Assembly (NCBI GenBank): GCA_003138975.1
Contig: PLHQ01000051.1
Span: 1-37,006 of the forward strand
Direction of reading: 5' to 3'
From: Acidobacteriaceae bacterium
GTDB lineage: Bacteria > Acidobacteriota > Terriglobia > Terriglobales > Acidobacteriaceae
DNA: 37,006 bases
In this document: in pieces, positions 1-8,499 of the stretch
Layout: each line of letters opens with the position of its first letter
How positions within the stretch are numbered: position 1 is the stretch's first letter
The notes under the pieces: model-generated
The model's input: the letters and a program-made list of their open reading frames with translations, nothing else
Told to the model about the DNA's origin: nothing
The model's database searches: none
Position numbers and translations under genes: made by a program

Positions 1-101
1 CTGTCAAGTCAGATTCTTTCTGGCGCACAGGCTTACCCAATTTTCGACCGCGTCAGGGTTTATCACGCTTAGGAATAGTTTCTCTGGGCGAAAGAAACAA
101 G

Positions 102-296
102 GCTACTGCCTCCGCCAGAGCTCCGCATGCCATCACGCAGACTGCGGACGGGTACCTGTGGGTCGGGACGGAAGGGGGATTAGTACGCTTCGATGGCGTG
201 CGGTTTGTTCCGTGCACCGCACAGGAGGGCAAGAGCACAGTCCGGGTGGCGCAAGGCTGTACCTCGATGGTGGTACGACAAAATTCCGAGCTCTAG
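102..296 (+). pseudogene. Fragment of a Reg_prop (two-component regulator propeller) sensor
   Basis: Translating from 102 gives an open stretch containing AITQTADGYLWVGTEGGLVR followed by FDGVRF. This is the signature of the first blade of two-component-regulator propeller sensors, which are abundant in Acidobacteria. The frame ends at TAG 294-296 after about 64 codons. Intact family members have 600-1000 residues with further propeller blades, a transmembrane helix and a kinase or HTH output. No start codon with a ribosome site is visible, and nothing of the rest of the gene follows, because a DoxX-like gene begins 76 bases later. It is seen as a relic and is most likely not expressed. Confidence 0.6.
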
Positions 297-371
297 GGAT
301 TCCTTCTGCGATGACAGTTGTTAGTCTTTCTTCCGGGGCTGGGCAATACCGCTCAATCCAGGAGGCAGGAC

Positions 372-800
372 TTGCAAAGGCTGTATTCCACATTTCCCGG
401 CGGTTGGCCAGGCATAGGCCTGCTGCTGTTGCGCGTAGGGATTGGGGCAACGCTGATCATTCAGGGGGCTGCCTATTTGCTGGAACTGCAGGACCTGAGA
501 ATTGGGACCTGGGTGGTTTGCTTGCTGTTGCTTGGGAGTGGTGGTTCGCTCGTCATAGGGCTTCTAACTCCGATAGCAACTGCATTGTCGGTGCTCGGTG
601 GTTTAGGTGTGACGTTCATGTACTTTCCGGCACCGGGCTGGAATTTCTTGAACGGCAATCCGTTAACCTTCGATCTGCTCGTTATGGCGATGGCCTCTGC
701 TTTGCTCGGCCCAGGGGCGTTTTCGCTGGATGCGCAGCTGTTCGGGCGTCGCAAAATTATCATCCCTCGCTCGTCGGCCTCACGCTCACCGAAACCGTAG
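372..800 (+). CDS. DoxX-like small integral membrane protein
   Basis: About 142 residues with three to four hydrophobic segments: GIGLLLLRVGIGATLIIQGA near the N-terminus, then GTWVVCLLLLGSGGSLVIGL, a segment around TALSVLGGLGVTF, and FDLLVMAMASALLGPGAFSL. This pattern, with GxGLLLLR at the start and GPGAFSLDAxLFGRR at the end, fits the DoxX/DoxD membrane family. That family is loosely linked to respiration and redox or thiosulfate metabolism, and many members have no known role. I chose the TTG at 372 because GGAGG lies 6 bases upstream (361-365) and the family starts just before this point. An ATG at 318 would add 18 residues that do not look like the family. Not obviously in an operon. Confidence 0.72.
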   Translation: MQRLYSTFPGGWPGIGLLLLRVGIGATLIIQGAAYLLELQDLRIGTWVVCLLLLGSGGSLVIGLLTPIATALSVLGGLGVTFMYFPAPGWNFLNGNPLTFDLLVMAMASALLGPGAFSLDAQLFGRRKIIIPRSSASRSPKP

Positions 801-951
801 CAGGTCAGAGAGATGGATCCCCCGGATCCGCACCCACAAAGCGGAGCACAATGATTGCCCATGAGAGGCGTTGAGTCCGACCTAGAGGGACCGAGTCCAA
901 CTACTGTAGTGCTCGAAAACGAGTGAGCCCACAATGAAAAGGGAGAATCAA

Positions 952-1737
952 ATGACAAGCCCAGCAATCGGTGCGAGAATGCCCTTCAGGACGAATGATA
1001 CGTATCAGTCTCGAAGTCCAGTTCTTCACAAGCATATGAGTGAGTTCTGGTCTGGCGACCTAGGTCTTACTCTCATAACTATCTCTCTCGCCGTCCTCAT
1101 CTTCGTAATAACACCCCTTCGCGAAGCTGCCCTACCCGGCCGCTTCTTCTTCGACCTCATTGTGGTTACGCTGATGGTTTTCGGCGCCATGGCCGTAAAC
1201 CAGAGCCGCATCGCCAAGGCTTTCGTGATCGCCGTCGTGCTTGCCAGTGCGGCGGTGTCGGGGGCCGCTCGCCTCCATCCGACTCTGTTTCTACATCAGT
1301 TGTCGAGCGTTCTTTCTACCCTCACGCTGCTTCTCTACGTCCGCATTGTGTTGCTCGTGATGTTTCGCAAAGGCCCGGTGACGTGGAGTCGCATCCAGGG
1401 CGGCATATGCGCCTATCTTCTTGTTGGAATGGCGTGGGCTTCCGCCTTTCAGTTCCTTGAGCAACTCCTCCCGGGCTCTTTCCACTTCGTTACTGCGCCG
1501 GCGGATATGGACCAACTCACGTCAAAGCTTACCTATTTCAGTTTCGCCACGCTTACCACTGTCGGTAGCGACATCGCCCCTCTGCTTCCTTTCGCGCGCT
1601 CGCTCACCATGGCTGAGGCCATCGTCGGCCAGCTTTTCCCCGCCACCCTCATCGGCGCGCTCGTGGCCATGGCTATGCAGTCCCGCACCAACATTCGGTC
1701 AGAGCATGGCCCCATTGGTGTTCGTGACGTTTCATAG
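952..1737 (+). CDS. Potassium-channel-like (Ion_trans_2) membrane protein with altered filter
   Basis: About 261 residues. Four hydrophobic helices occupy roughly residues 35-150. A pair of helices then brackets a re-entrant pore loop: YFSFATLTTVGSDIAPLLPF, then MAEAIVGQLFPATLIGALVA. The order pore helix, TTVG and final helix is that of two-TM K+ channels (Ion_trans_2). The canonical filter TVGYGD is replaced by TVGSD, so one residue is lost and the aromatic Tyr is absent, and ion selectivity may differ. ATG 952 is preferred over ATG 934 because GGGAGA lies at a good distance before 952 and nothing suitable precedes 934. There is no cytoplasmic regulatory domain such as RCK. Similar proteins in soil bacteria are annotated only as ion channel family. 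Family assignment fairly sure, function inferred. Confidence 0.62.
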   Translation: MTSPAIGARMPFRTNDTYQSRSPVLHKHMSEFWSGDLGLTLITISLAVLIFVITPLREAALPGRFFFDLIVVTLMVFGAMAVNQSRIAKAFVIAVVLASAAVSGAARLHPTLFLHQLSSVLSTLTLLLYVRIVLLVMFRKGPVTWSRIQGGICAYLLVGMAWASAFQFLEQLLPGSFHFVTAPADMDQLTSKLTYFSFATLTTVGSDIAPLLPFARSLTMAEAIVGQLFPATLIGALVAMAMQSRTNIRSEHGPIGVRDVS

Positions 1738-1889
1738 GTGTCCTGCAGCGTAGCTGCTCGGGAGCAGAAGCTGAGGCGAGCTATAGCAGCGTGCCCTCCG
1801 TCCGAATTGGTGGAAGCAGGTCTGCGCTGCCCCGACTGTCGGTCAGACCAGTATGGTGAGGCGCTCTGCACGGCGAACGGGGTCGTACC

Positions 1890-2423
1890 TTAGATTTTTT
1901 CGAAAAAGTGGGCGACCTTCTTGCCTGCATCTTCGGTGTAGTAGACGGTAACCTTGGAGCCCTTTTCGGTTCCCCTTGCCATATCTTTCCCCGCATCCTC
2001 GGTGGCGTGGCCGGTCAGCCGGAACGTCTCCTCGGTGCCGTCGGCTGTCTTGACGACCAGTGTTTTCCCACCTCTATCGATGTCTTTGATGGCGCCATCC
2101 GTTGCTTTCAAGCCGTCCTTGCCAACCTTGTCAATCTCCACCGTCGTGTCTTCAGCCCCACGCGTGGTGTAATGAGCCACGACCTCTGTTCCTTCCTTCA
2201 ATCCATGCCAGGAATCTTTCGCTGAGGCATCTGCCCCATGGACCGTCGTTTTAGCGGCAAAATGCAGCGAGTGCTCCGTGCCATCGGTCGTCTTGACTAC
2301 GATGGTCTTGGTACCCGAATCGATCTTTGTGATCACCCCGTGGACAGCGCTGACAACATCTTCCGCGGCGTACACAGTCGCAATCAGCATCAATGCGAGG
2401 ATTACATTCCCAATCGTTTTCAT
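1890..2423 (-). CDS. Secreted protein with two tandem DUF-like beta repeats
   Basis: About 177 residues. It begins with a signal peptide (MKTIGNVILALMLIATVYAA, cleavage after A-A). The mature part holds two copies of one motif: ITKIDSGTKTIVVKTTDGTE and IKDIDRGGKTLVVKTADGTE, each followed by a hydrophobic strand and a Lys/Gly-rich tail (EGTEVVAHYTT; KGSKVTVYYTED). This looks like a duplicated small beta-barrel domain resembling the DUF5666/OB-like periplasmic fold. I do not recognise a named family with certainty. The ATG at 2421-2423 is chosen because the signal peptide starts there and AGGAG precedes it; an upstream in-frame ATG would bury the signal. It stands alone, convergent with the channel gene. 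Confidence 0.65.
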   Translation of the reverse strand: MKTIGNVILALMLIATVYAAEDVVSAVHGVITKIDSGTKTIVVKTTDGTEHSLHFAAKTTVHGADASAKDSWHGLKEGTEVVAHYTTRGAEDTTVEIDKVGKDGLKATDGAIKDIDRGGKTLVVKTADGTEETFRLTGHATEDAGKDMARGTEKGSKVTVYYTEDAGKKVAHFFEKI

Positions 2424-3043
2424 TATCCTGCAAGCTCCTGAGTTAAGATTTTCCACGCATTCTAAATCTTTCAATCTAAATCTATCCAGCTTTTTATATC
2501 CACTATGTCCACATCAACTCGGAGTTCGGTACGGGCCACTTTGAATCGCCCTCATCACTCTGCTCCGGAATGGTGCCTCACGCGGCGGTCGAGGTCGGAG
2601 TGGGACGCCTCGATTCTGATCCCGCCTCGCCAGAAGTTTGGAGGGAAAGCGGGAATGAGCGAGTTCTCCATGTTTTCGCCGCTCTTCGGCCGCGTCCCAA
2701 AGTCGCGTTGCTTCTGATCTACCCGATAGTGGTATCCCGGAATGCCGCCCGCAGTGGTACCGGGCAAACCCGTAGCTGAGTTATCTCCACATGCCCCCAG
2801 CCGTGGTAGCCAAAAAACCTCTTATCTCGTGATGTGCGTTCGGCTGCGATCCCGCATAGTACCTGCATGGAAGCGAGAAAGCATACAACAAGTGGCGAGC
2901 TAAGTTTCACATCCGCAGAAGTGGCTTTAGACCAGACGCTGTAGTTGACCGACTGAGCGTCTGGATGTGAGGCCGTGAGAGAGCAGTCCAAAAGAAGAGC
3001 GTGCTTCCATCGACTCCGTACATTATTCGAAAAGCAGCTACCG
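2424..3043. other. Intergenic stretch without a recognised gene
   Basis: About 620 bases between a minus-strand secreted-protein gene and a plus-strand one. Short open frames exist on both strands (for example minus 2555-2767), but none shows a family motif, a convincing ribosome site or a signal peptide. It should hold the two divergent promoters. I cannot place boxes with confidence. Confidence 0.4.
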
Positions 3044-4405
3044 ATGAAAACAGGAATTATGACCACAAAACGCACCACGACGTACCGCTTCTACTTTTCT
3101 ACTCGGATGCTTACTGCTCTTCCGATCCTTTTGGCGCTCTGCCTGATTTTCCCAACGGCGCGCGCGAACGCCGCAGTTGCAGACCGCGTTGGTTGCCCTG
3201 CAGAGAGTGCGGGCTGTGTAGTTAACCTGACCAGCATTGCGGCTGCTCCAAATGGCGGACTCTGGGTTCAAGTCGACGGAGTCGCCAACGGCGGCGCGAG
3301 TCGGACTCTGGCACTCGACGGTGCACCGCAATTCGATAACGTCCCCTATCGGGGAGCGATCGCCGCCATCCCCGGCCGGAATGGATATTGGGTTGTCGCT
3401 TCCGATGGAACGATATATTCGCGAGGTGACGCGCCTCCTTTGTGCGGCGGCCGGCTCAGCAATTGCTCGAAGTTCCCCTCAAATCCTGACCCGGGCCATC
3501 TGGTACTGGCGGTGGCCGCGACACCGGATGGTCAAGGCTTTTGGGCGCTCACGGAGGACGGGAAGGTATTTACAGCCGGCAACGCCGCACCCTACGGCGA
3601 TGTGACCAGGGATAGCGCGAAACCGAGCGGCATCGTCGCCACAACGTCCGGTCGCGGATATAACATCGTGCTGCGGGATGGAGGCGTATACAGCTTTGGT
3701 GACGCCATCTTCTACGGCTCCACGGGTGGAAAGAAGCCTGGCGGATCTGATGCATCCGGACTTGCGGCAAGTCTTGATGCCGGCGGGAAAATAAACGGCT
3801 ACTGGATGGTTGCTTCCGACGGCGGAGTCTTCACCTTTGGCGACGCGTCGTTCTTAGGGTCCACCGGCGGCAACACCAGCTCTTCCGTCACCGGCATTGT
3901 CGAGCTGCCCGACGGACATTCCTATGCCTGGGTTTATGGCAATGGCAAGGTGGGCCATTCGGCGACCTTTGCCAAGGTGGTGATCTCCTCCGACAAGTAC
4001 GGTTCAGTGTGGAGTGTCCCCGAGGGCAGCAAGGACCCCGCGACATCCCTCCAGTTGATGGGAGCTGACGGCAGTACCAGCCAACAGTGGAATATCTGGC
4101 CTACGACCAAGGACGGCAAAGTAGTGCAGATCGTCAACGTCAACAGCGGCCTGTGCGCCGATGTTACGACGCGCGATAAACACCCCTGGGGAGCGTATCT
4201 CATCCAGTACACGTGCAAAGGGAAGACGGAAGGCTGGGACAACCAGCGCTTCACCCTCACCAACGACAGTGCCGGACACATACAGTTCCTGCCCGTGGAC
4301 AGCCCCAACTACATCGTCTGGGCCCAGACAGCCAGCTCAGAATTGACCCTCATTCCCTATCAGGGCGGGGATCCCACGGGCTGGATCTTCACGGGAGTCA
4401 AATGA
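3044..4405 (+). CDS. Secreted propeller-repeat protein with C-terminal ricin-type lectin region
   Basis: About 453 residues. A long n-region and hydrophobic core (LTALPILLALCLIFPTARAN) form a signal peptide. The middle has four propeller-like repeats: GYWVVASDGTIYSRGDA, GFWALTEDGKVFTAGNA, GYNIVLRDGGVYSFGDA and GYWMVASDGGVFTFGDA. This pattern (GYW-ASDGG-F-FGDA-F-GS) is common in actinobacterial exported proteins and less so here. The last ~120 residues contain SLQLMGADGSTSQQWNIWP, NSGLCADVTT and a later QRF, as in ricin B-type beta-trefoils with QxW repeats, so carbohydrate binding is plausible. The start could be ATG 3044 or ATG 3059; the ribosome site is weak for both. Single gene. Extracellular role unknown. 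Confidence 0.7.
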   Translation: MKTGIMTTKRTTTYRFYFSTRMLTALPILLALCLIFPTARANAAVADRVGCPAESAGCVVNLTSIAAAPNGGLWVQVDGVANGGASRTLALDGAPQFDNVPYRGAIAAIPGRNGYWVVASDGTIYSRGDAPPLCGGRLSNCSKFPSNPDPGHLVLAVAATPDGQGFWALTEDGKVFTAGNAAPYGDVTRDSAKPSGIVATTSGRGYNIVLRDGGVYSFGDAIFYGSTGGKKPGGSDASGLAASLDAGGKINGYWMVASDGGVFTFGDASFLGSTGGNTSSSVTGIVELPDGHSYAWVYGNGKVGHSATFAKVVISSDKYGSVWSVPEGSKDPATSLQLMGADGSTSQQWNIWPTTKDGKVVQIVNVNSGLCADVTTRDKHPWGAYLIQYTCKGKTEGWDNQRFTLTNDSAGHIQFLPVDSPNYIVWAQTASSELTLIPYQGGDPTGWIFTGVK

Positions 4406-4579
4406 CCCAGCGGCTGAAGAAGGATGAAAGGACGAATGTGAGAACCGAGGTCGTGAACAACGGGCCGCAATGAACTCTGAAAGGACTGGGGATGTTATGT
4501 CGCTGACGCATCGCTTCCTCTTCCATATTTAGCAGAATCCGTTAAAGAAACGGCAATTCAAACAAACAAGGAGATAGTT

Positions 4580-5536
4580 ATGAAGTCACGAATGATCCAG
4601 ATGTTTTGCTCTGCACTAACCATGGTGGCGATGGTTACGAGCATCGTTCCCCTAAACGCACAAGAGGCATCGACGGCTACCGTTCCCGTGAAGATGACGG
4701 TTACGGCGAACGTCGCCAGCGACAAGCGCATGCCTGAAATCAACCAACAAGATGTCTTCGTTAAACAGGGCAAGGAACGCCTGCGGGTGACGGAGTGGTT
4801 TCCGGCTCAGGGAGACCGCGCCGGGCTTGACCTGTTCATCCTGATCGACGACGCGTCCGACGCGAGGCTCGGCTCGCACCTCGAGGACTTACGCACGTTC
4901 ATTAACGCTCAGCCGTCGACGACTTCAGTCGGAGTCGGATACATGAGGAATGCCACGGTTCAGATCGTACAGGACTTCACGACTGATCACGCCGCGGCTG
5001 CCAAGGCACTGCGGTTGCCCTTGGGTTCCGCAGGCGCGTATGGGAGTCCATACCTTTCGGTAATTGATCTCATGACGCGCTGGCCCGCTAACCAAAACCG
5101 TCGTGAGGTGGTGATGGTGACCGACGGAATCGACCGCGCACGGCGCGGCATGTTCTGGCGCGGATTGAATGTCAATCCGGATGTAGATTCGGCAAGTGAT
5201 GTCGCTATGCGCACAGGCACGATCATCCACACGATCTATGCTCCCGGTGTGGGCCGTCTGTACCGCAACTACTGGGAAGCGACCAATGGACAACTCGGCA
5301 TTGCCAAGCTGTCGGATGTAACTGGGGGCGAGTCTTTCTTCCTGGGTCTGCAAAGCCCGGTAAGTTTCGCCCCCTACCTCGATCAACTGCAGAAGATACT
5401 CGACAACCAGTATCTGTTGAGCTTCTCCGCCAAGCCGGACAAGAAGGCGGGTTTGCAATTTGTAACGCTCAGCACTGAGGTCGCGGGTGTAGAGTTCGCC
5501 GCAGCCGACGCCATCTGGGTACCTGCTGCGAAGTAA
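4580..5536 (+). CDS. Secreted VWFA-like protein of the acidobacterial type
   Basis: 318 residues. Signal peptide with cleavage after VPLNAQ. Residues about 30-70 form a small beta domain (PEINQQDVFVKQGKERLRV), as in the N-terminus of VWFA-related acidobacterial proteins. A von Willebrand A fold follows: LDLFILIDDASD (degenerate MIDAS; DxSxS reads as DDASD), STTSVGVGYMRNATVQIV, then REVVMVTDGIDRA. The C-terminus (YLLSFSAKPDKKAGLQFV) matches the tail of this family. AAGGAGAT lies 5 bases before ATG 4580. A strong terminator follows directly, so it is probably monocistronic. The family is hugely expanded in Acidobacteria and its function is undetermined. Confidence 0.8.
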   Translation: MKSRMIQMFCSALTMVAMVTSIVPLNAQEASTATVPVKMTVTANVASDKRMPEINQQDVFVKQGKERLRVTEWFPAQGDRAGLDLFILIDDASDARLGSHLEDLRTFINAQPSTTSVGVGYMRNATVQIVQDFTTDHAAAAKALRLPLGSAGAYGSPYLSVIDLMTRWPANQNRREVVMVTDGIDRARRGMFWRGLNVNPDVDSASDVAMRTGTIIHTIYAPGVGRLYRNYWEATNGQLGIAKLSDVTGGESFFLGLQSPVSFAPYLDQLQKILDNQYLLSFSAKPDKKAGLQFVTLSTEVAGVEFAAADAIWVPAAK

Positions 5537-5541
5537 GCAGA

Positions 5542-5581
5542 GAGCGGGCGGATCTCGCGGATCCGCCCGCTCCATTATTTT
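5542..5581 (+). terminator. Rho-independent terminator after the VWA gene
   Basis: A perfect 13-bp inverted repeat (GAGCGGGCGGATC at 5542-5554 and its complement at 5560-5572) with a 5-base loop is followed by CATTATTTTG. It starts 5 bases after the stop codon of the VWA gene. Confidence 0.85.
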
Positions 5582-5710
5582 GGAAATGAGCCGAGGTAGC
5601 CGAAACAATCAAGATCGTGCTCGCAGGAGTCTAGCCATGTCATTTGAATTTTTTCGCTCCACGTCCGAAGTCGCACCCGCTTTGTCTATTCCAGCACTTG
5701 GTGTCGAGCA

Positions 5711-6136
5711 ATTCTTATCATTCCAAACTCCGATTTCATTACGAAGCAGGTTCTGAACTGGACCGCCAGCGACCCAAAAATTCGGATCACGGTGCCCGTT
5801 TCAGTTGCTCACGGAACCAATCCGAAAGGAGTAATTCAGATTCTTCTTGAACTAGCCGACGGCCACACCGATGTCATGAAAGATCCAGTTCCCGTGGCCA
5901 TACATTCCGAGATAGGCCCCAATGCAATCACTATTGCCCTTCGCGTGTGGACTCTCACCCAGGCAGCCAACTTCGCACAGCTGCGAAGTGAACTCTACCT
6001 GTTGATCTTAAGACGTTTCAAGGAAGAGAAAATTGAAATGCCGTTTGCCCAGTTAGACCTGCACGTAAAGTCGATTGAGGTCCCGGTTTCGGTCTCGAAC
6101 GTACACCAGGGTGCCAAATCAGAGGAAATTCGTTAA
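5711..6136 (+). pseudogene. C-terminal fragment of an MscS-type mechanosensitive channel
   Basis: The frame opening at 5711 reads ILIIPNSDFITKQVLNW, then SDPKIRITVPVSVAHGTNP, and later ALRVWT and EEKIEMPFAQLDLHVKS. These are, in order, the beta-domain (IPNS) and C-terminal alpha/beta cage domain of small-conductance mechanosensitive channels. The transmembrane region with the pore helix, normally about 170 residues or more, is absent. Upstream in this frame the similarity stops abruptly at 5711. A separate short frame from ATG 5638 overlaps the junction but does not supply the missing part. It is seen as a 5'-truncated gene. A GTG at 5792 could in principle be translated, but would yield only the soluble tail. 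Confidence 0.7.
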
Positions 6137-6156
6137 CAAACATTTCCATTAGAAAG

Positions 6157-7480
6157 ATGATTGTCATGAATGCGAACAGACGGCAATTTTATCTCGGGTT
6201 GACAACTGTGTTGCTTGGCTTGGGCGCGAGTCCCAACCTTCGCGCGCAGAAATCCGAAGATCATCCCACCACACCGCATGGTGCCACTCGTCCACCTTAC
6301 TTCTTTAAGCATCCGACCTTTGAAATTATTTTTCTAACCAGCCTTGGCCGAGCTTATCACTCGGCAGGAAACGTGGGGAAGGTCCTGTATCTGACCAGGC
6401 AAGTAGAAGACGGCAATTTTGAGAGCGCATACATGGCCTTCAAACAAGCCGGGGATGAAGCCCTAGCACAAGCTGAAGAGTCGGCGAGCCATGGCCACAA
6501 AGAGAGCGCCCGGCAGGCGTATCTATGGGCTCAGAATTTTTAGGATAGCTCCACCTAGCTTTTTGGAGGGCTCAAAAGATCCGACCCGATTCCTGCCGAC
6601 CTGGGAACTCCTTTATGATTGCTGGCTGAAGTCACTCCCTCTTTTCGACCCGCCCATCGAGCCCGTGAGCATTCCTTATGAAGGTACCGAGCTACACGGG
6701 GTTTTCATTCGAGGAGCGAGTACGTCGGGCAAACGCCCATTGTTGATCCTGGTCAACGGCAGCGACGGCTCGCTTCTGGATATGTGGACGTGGGGCGGTG
6801 CAGGAGCGCTCGTCCGAGGATATAACTGCCTGACCTTCGACGGACCGGGACAGGGATACGCTCTGTGGAAGCAAAACCTCTACTTTCGGCCAGATTGGGA
6901 AAAGGTGATCTCGCCGGTTGTTGACTACGCCATCAGCAGGGCGGATGTTGACCCGAAGAAGATCGCCCTTCAAGGAATCAGCCAAGGCGGATATTGGGTG
7001 CAGCGGGCAGTTGCATTCGAGAAAAGAATCGCCGCGGCCATTGCCGACCCGGGTGTGGTTGATGTGTCTACGTCGTGGACCGCGAGCTTGCCCAATCCGA
7101 TGCTTGAATTATTGAAGACCGGACGCAAAGCAGAATTCGACGGCTATATGTCAAAGTTGTTGGACCCGGCAACGAAGTCTAATTTGACCTTCCGTATGAG
7201 GCCCTTCGGTTTCACATCCTATTTCGGCACCTATAAAGCCGTTCTGAACTACAATCTCGCAGATGTCGCCGGCCAGATTCGTTGCCCATTTCTGATTACC
7301 GAACCGGCTAATGAGTCATTTTGGCCAGGACAGTCGCGTCAACTCTACGACCTGTTGACTTCGCCCAAAAAAATTGTGCACTTCTCGGAAAGTGATGGAG
7401 CTGACCTTCATTGCGAGCCGAACGGGACTGGAATACGCGATCTCCGCGTATTCAATTGGCTCGATGAGACATTACGGTAA
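6157..7480 (+). pseudogene. Tat-exported alpha/beta hydrolase, frameshifted
   Basis: Two frames make one protein. Frame one (6157-6543) begins with a likely twin-arginine signal (NRRQFYLG, then a hydrophobic stretch ending SPNLRAQ) and a helical cap up to QAYLWAQNF. Frame two continues from about 6537 with RIAPPSFLEGSKDPTRF and holds the hydrolase: PLLILVNGSDGS, FDGPGQGYAL, nucleophile elbow GISQGGYW, and the histidine region ADLHCEPNG. Together they are about 440 residues, as in the 2,6-dihydroxypseudooxynicotine hydrolase/FrsA-like group. The break is at a run of five T (6537-6541); removing one T restores a continuous reading. Either a real mutation, a sequencing error in a homopolymer, or slippage. 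The catalytic residues are intact. Substrate unknown. Confidence 0.7.
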
Positions 7481-7512
7481 AGCTTTGCTACTCGGATTCA
7501 AAGGAGAGCAGT

Positions 7513-7848
7513 ATGAAAATTGACTGGCTCGTGAAATTCCTCTTGCTACTCATCGCTGTTTCACTGGGCGTGATCGTCCTACGTCCCTACCTGACTCCGC
7601 CTATAGTGGTAGCGCAATCCGGCGAGGGCCACCCATTCTATATCGAGCCTGGTACCAGCATGCTGCGTGCCCCTGATGGCAGCCGCCAAGTATTGGGCAA
7701 AGTCGTGATCGATTTGCGCAACGGCAATGTCTGGGGATTCCCGACGATGACGCAAGATCCCTACCCCGCAGCCGGAGCTCAAACCACTCCGCAAACCTCG
7801 CATCCATTCTTGCTAGGCAAGTTTGCGTTGGCGGATACGGACAAGTAA
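7513..7848 (+). CDS. Small membrane-anchored periplasmic protein, unknown role
   Basis: 111 residues. One N-terminal hydrophobic helix (WLVKFLLLLIAVSLGVIVL) is followed by RPYLTPPIVVAQS and a soluble part with FYIEPGTSMLRAPDGSRQ, GKVVIDLRNGNVWGFPT and SHPFLLGKFAL. The arrangement fits an uncleaved or cleaved signal anchor with a short periplasmic domain. I have seen this kind of short conserved protein in acidobacterial genomes but know no function. AAAGGAGAG stands 5 bases ahead of ATG 7513. It follows the hydrolase by 32 bases and may be cotranscribed with it. Confidence 0.65.
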   Translation: MKIDWLVKFLLLLIAVSLGVIVLRPYLTPPIVVAQSGEGHPFYIEPGTSMLRAPDGSRQVLGKVVIDLRNGNVWGFPTMTQDPYPAAGAQTTPQTSHPFLLGKFALADTDK

Positions 7849-8049
7849 GCGGTATCCCAGGAAAGGCACCGCGAGATGTCGGCTTTCCGGCCGGTTGCGG
7901 CCCGCCACGGACGAGTCAACAGCCGAGGTCCAAGCTTTGGCTGCGTTTCGTTGCGGGGACGTCATGTCTACAAGTTTTGCAGGATGCTTTATTTCGCATG
8001 CGCCCTGACTCTCAGGAGGCATTTGTTAGATTTGACTATATAGGTCCAA

Positions 8050-8454
8050 TTATTCTTGTGCCTGCCGCTCGAAGTAAAGGGCAATGCCCAACGCAAGAAT
8101 CAGGGCCGCGACTGCGAACAAGGTCAAGCCTGACACGGCGTTGGGTTCTTCAATGATGACCTTCCGCGCCATGGCTATGAGTGCAACTTCCAGGACGACG
8201 CGCACATGAATGACGTCTTTCTTCAGGTACGCTTTCAGCGTCTCCAGCAGCTCCACTCCGATCAGCACCAGCAGGAAGTATCCAAAAATGTCGAGTAGGC
8301 CCTGCACCGGAATGAGAAACCGGGGCTGCTTCCAGATTTCTTCACCGATCAGCATGCCTAGGTGCGCCGTGGAGAGCACCACGACGACGACGAGCATTCC
8401 AGCAAGCACCAGGACTGTAAACTTCTGGATTTTCGCGAGCAGTGTGTCCAACAT
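8050..8454 (-). CDS. PsiE-like (phosphate-starvation-inducible) membrane protein
   Basis: 134 residues with four transmembrane helices: FTVLVLAGMLVVVVVLSTAH, LIPVQGLLDIFGYFLLVLIG, VVLEVALIAMARKVII and a last helix around TLFAVAALILALGIAL. The motif FGYFLLVLIGVELLETLKAY followed by HVRVVLEVALIAMARKV is characteristic of the PsiE family. Its members are small inner-membrane proteins of unknown biochemical role, induced by phosphate starvation in enterobacteria. The start is well supported: GGGGGAGA lies 2-3 bases before the ATG. Alone on this strand, downstream of another minus-strand gene by 45 bases. Confidence 0.78.
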   Translation of the reverse strand: MLDTLLAKIQKFTVLVLAGMLVVVVVLSTAHLGMLIGEEIWKQPRFLIPVQGLLDIFGYFLLVLIGVELLETLKAYLKKDVIHVRVVLEVALIAMARKVIIEEPNAVSGLTLFAVAALILALGIALYFERQAQE

Positions 8455-8499
8455 GATCTCCCCCCGTGCCTGGTGCCCCAGCCTTTTCGCCGGTCATTT

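Noticed and set aside
158-874. A 238-codon open frame over the left-end genes
   Set aside because: It overlaps both the Reg_prop fragment and the DoxX-like gene in another frame, has no family-like composition, and no ribosome site.
2719-3078. Minus-strand frame of 119 codons before the propeller/ricin gene
   Set aside because: No motif, no ribosome site, and it overlaps the start of a well-supported gene.
5638-5754. 38-codon frame with a GCAGGAG site upstream of the MscS fragment
   Set aside because: It runs in a different frame across the truncation point and ends at once; no similarity seen. Probably chance.
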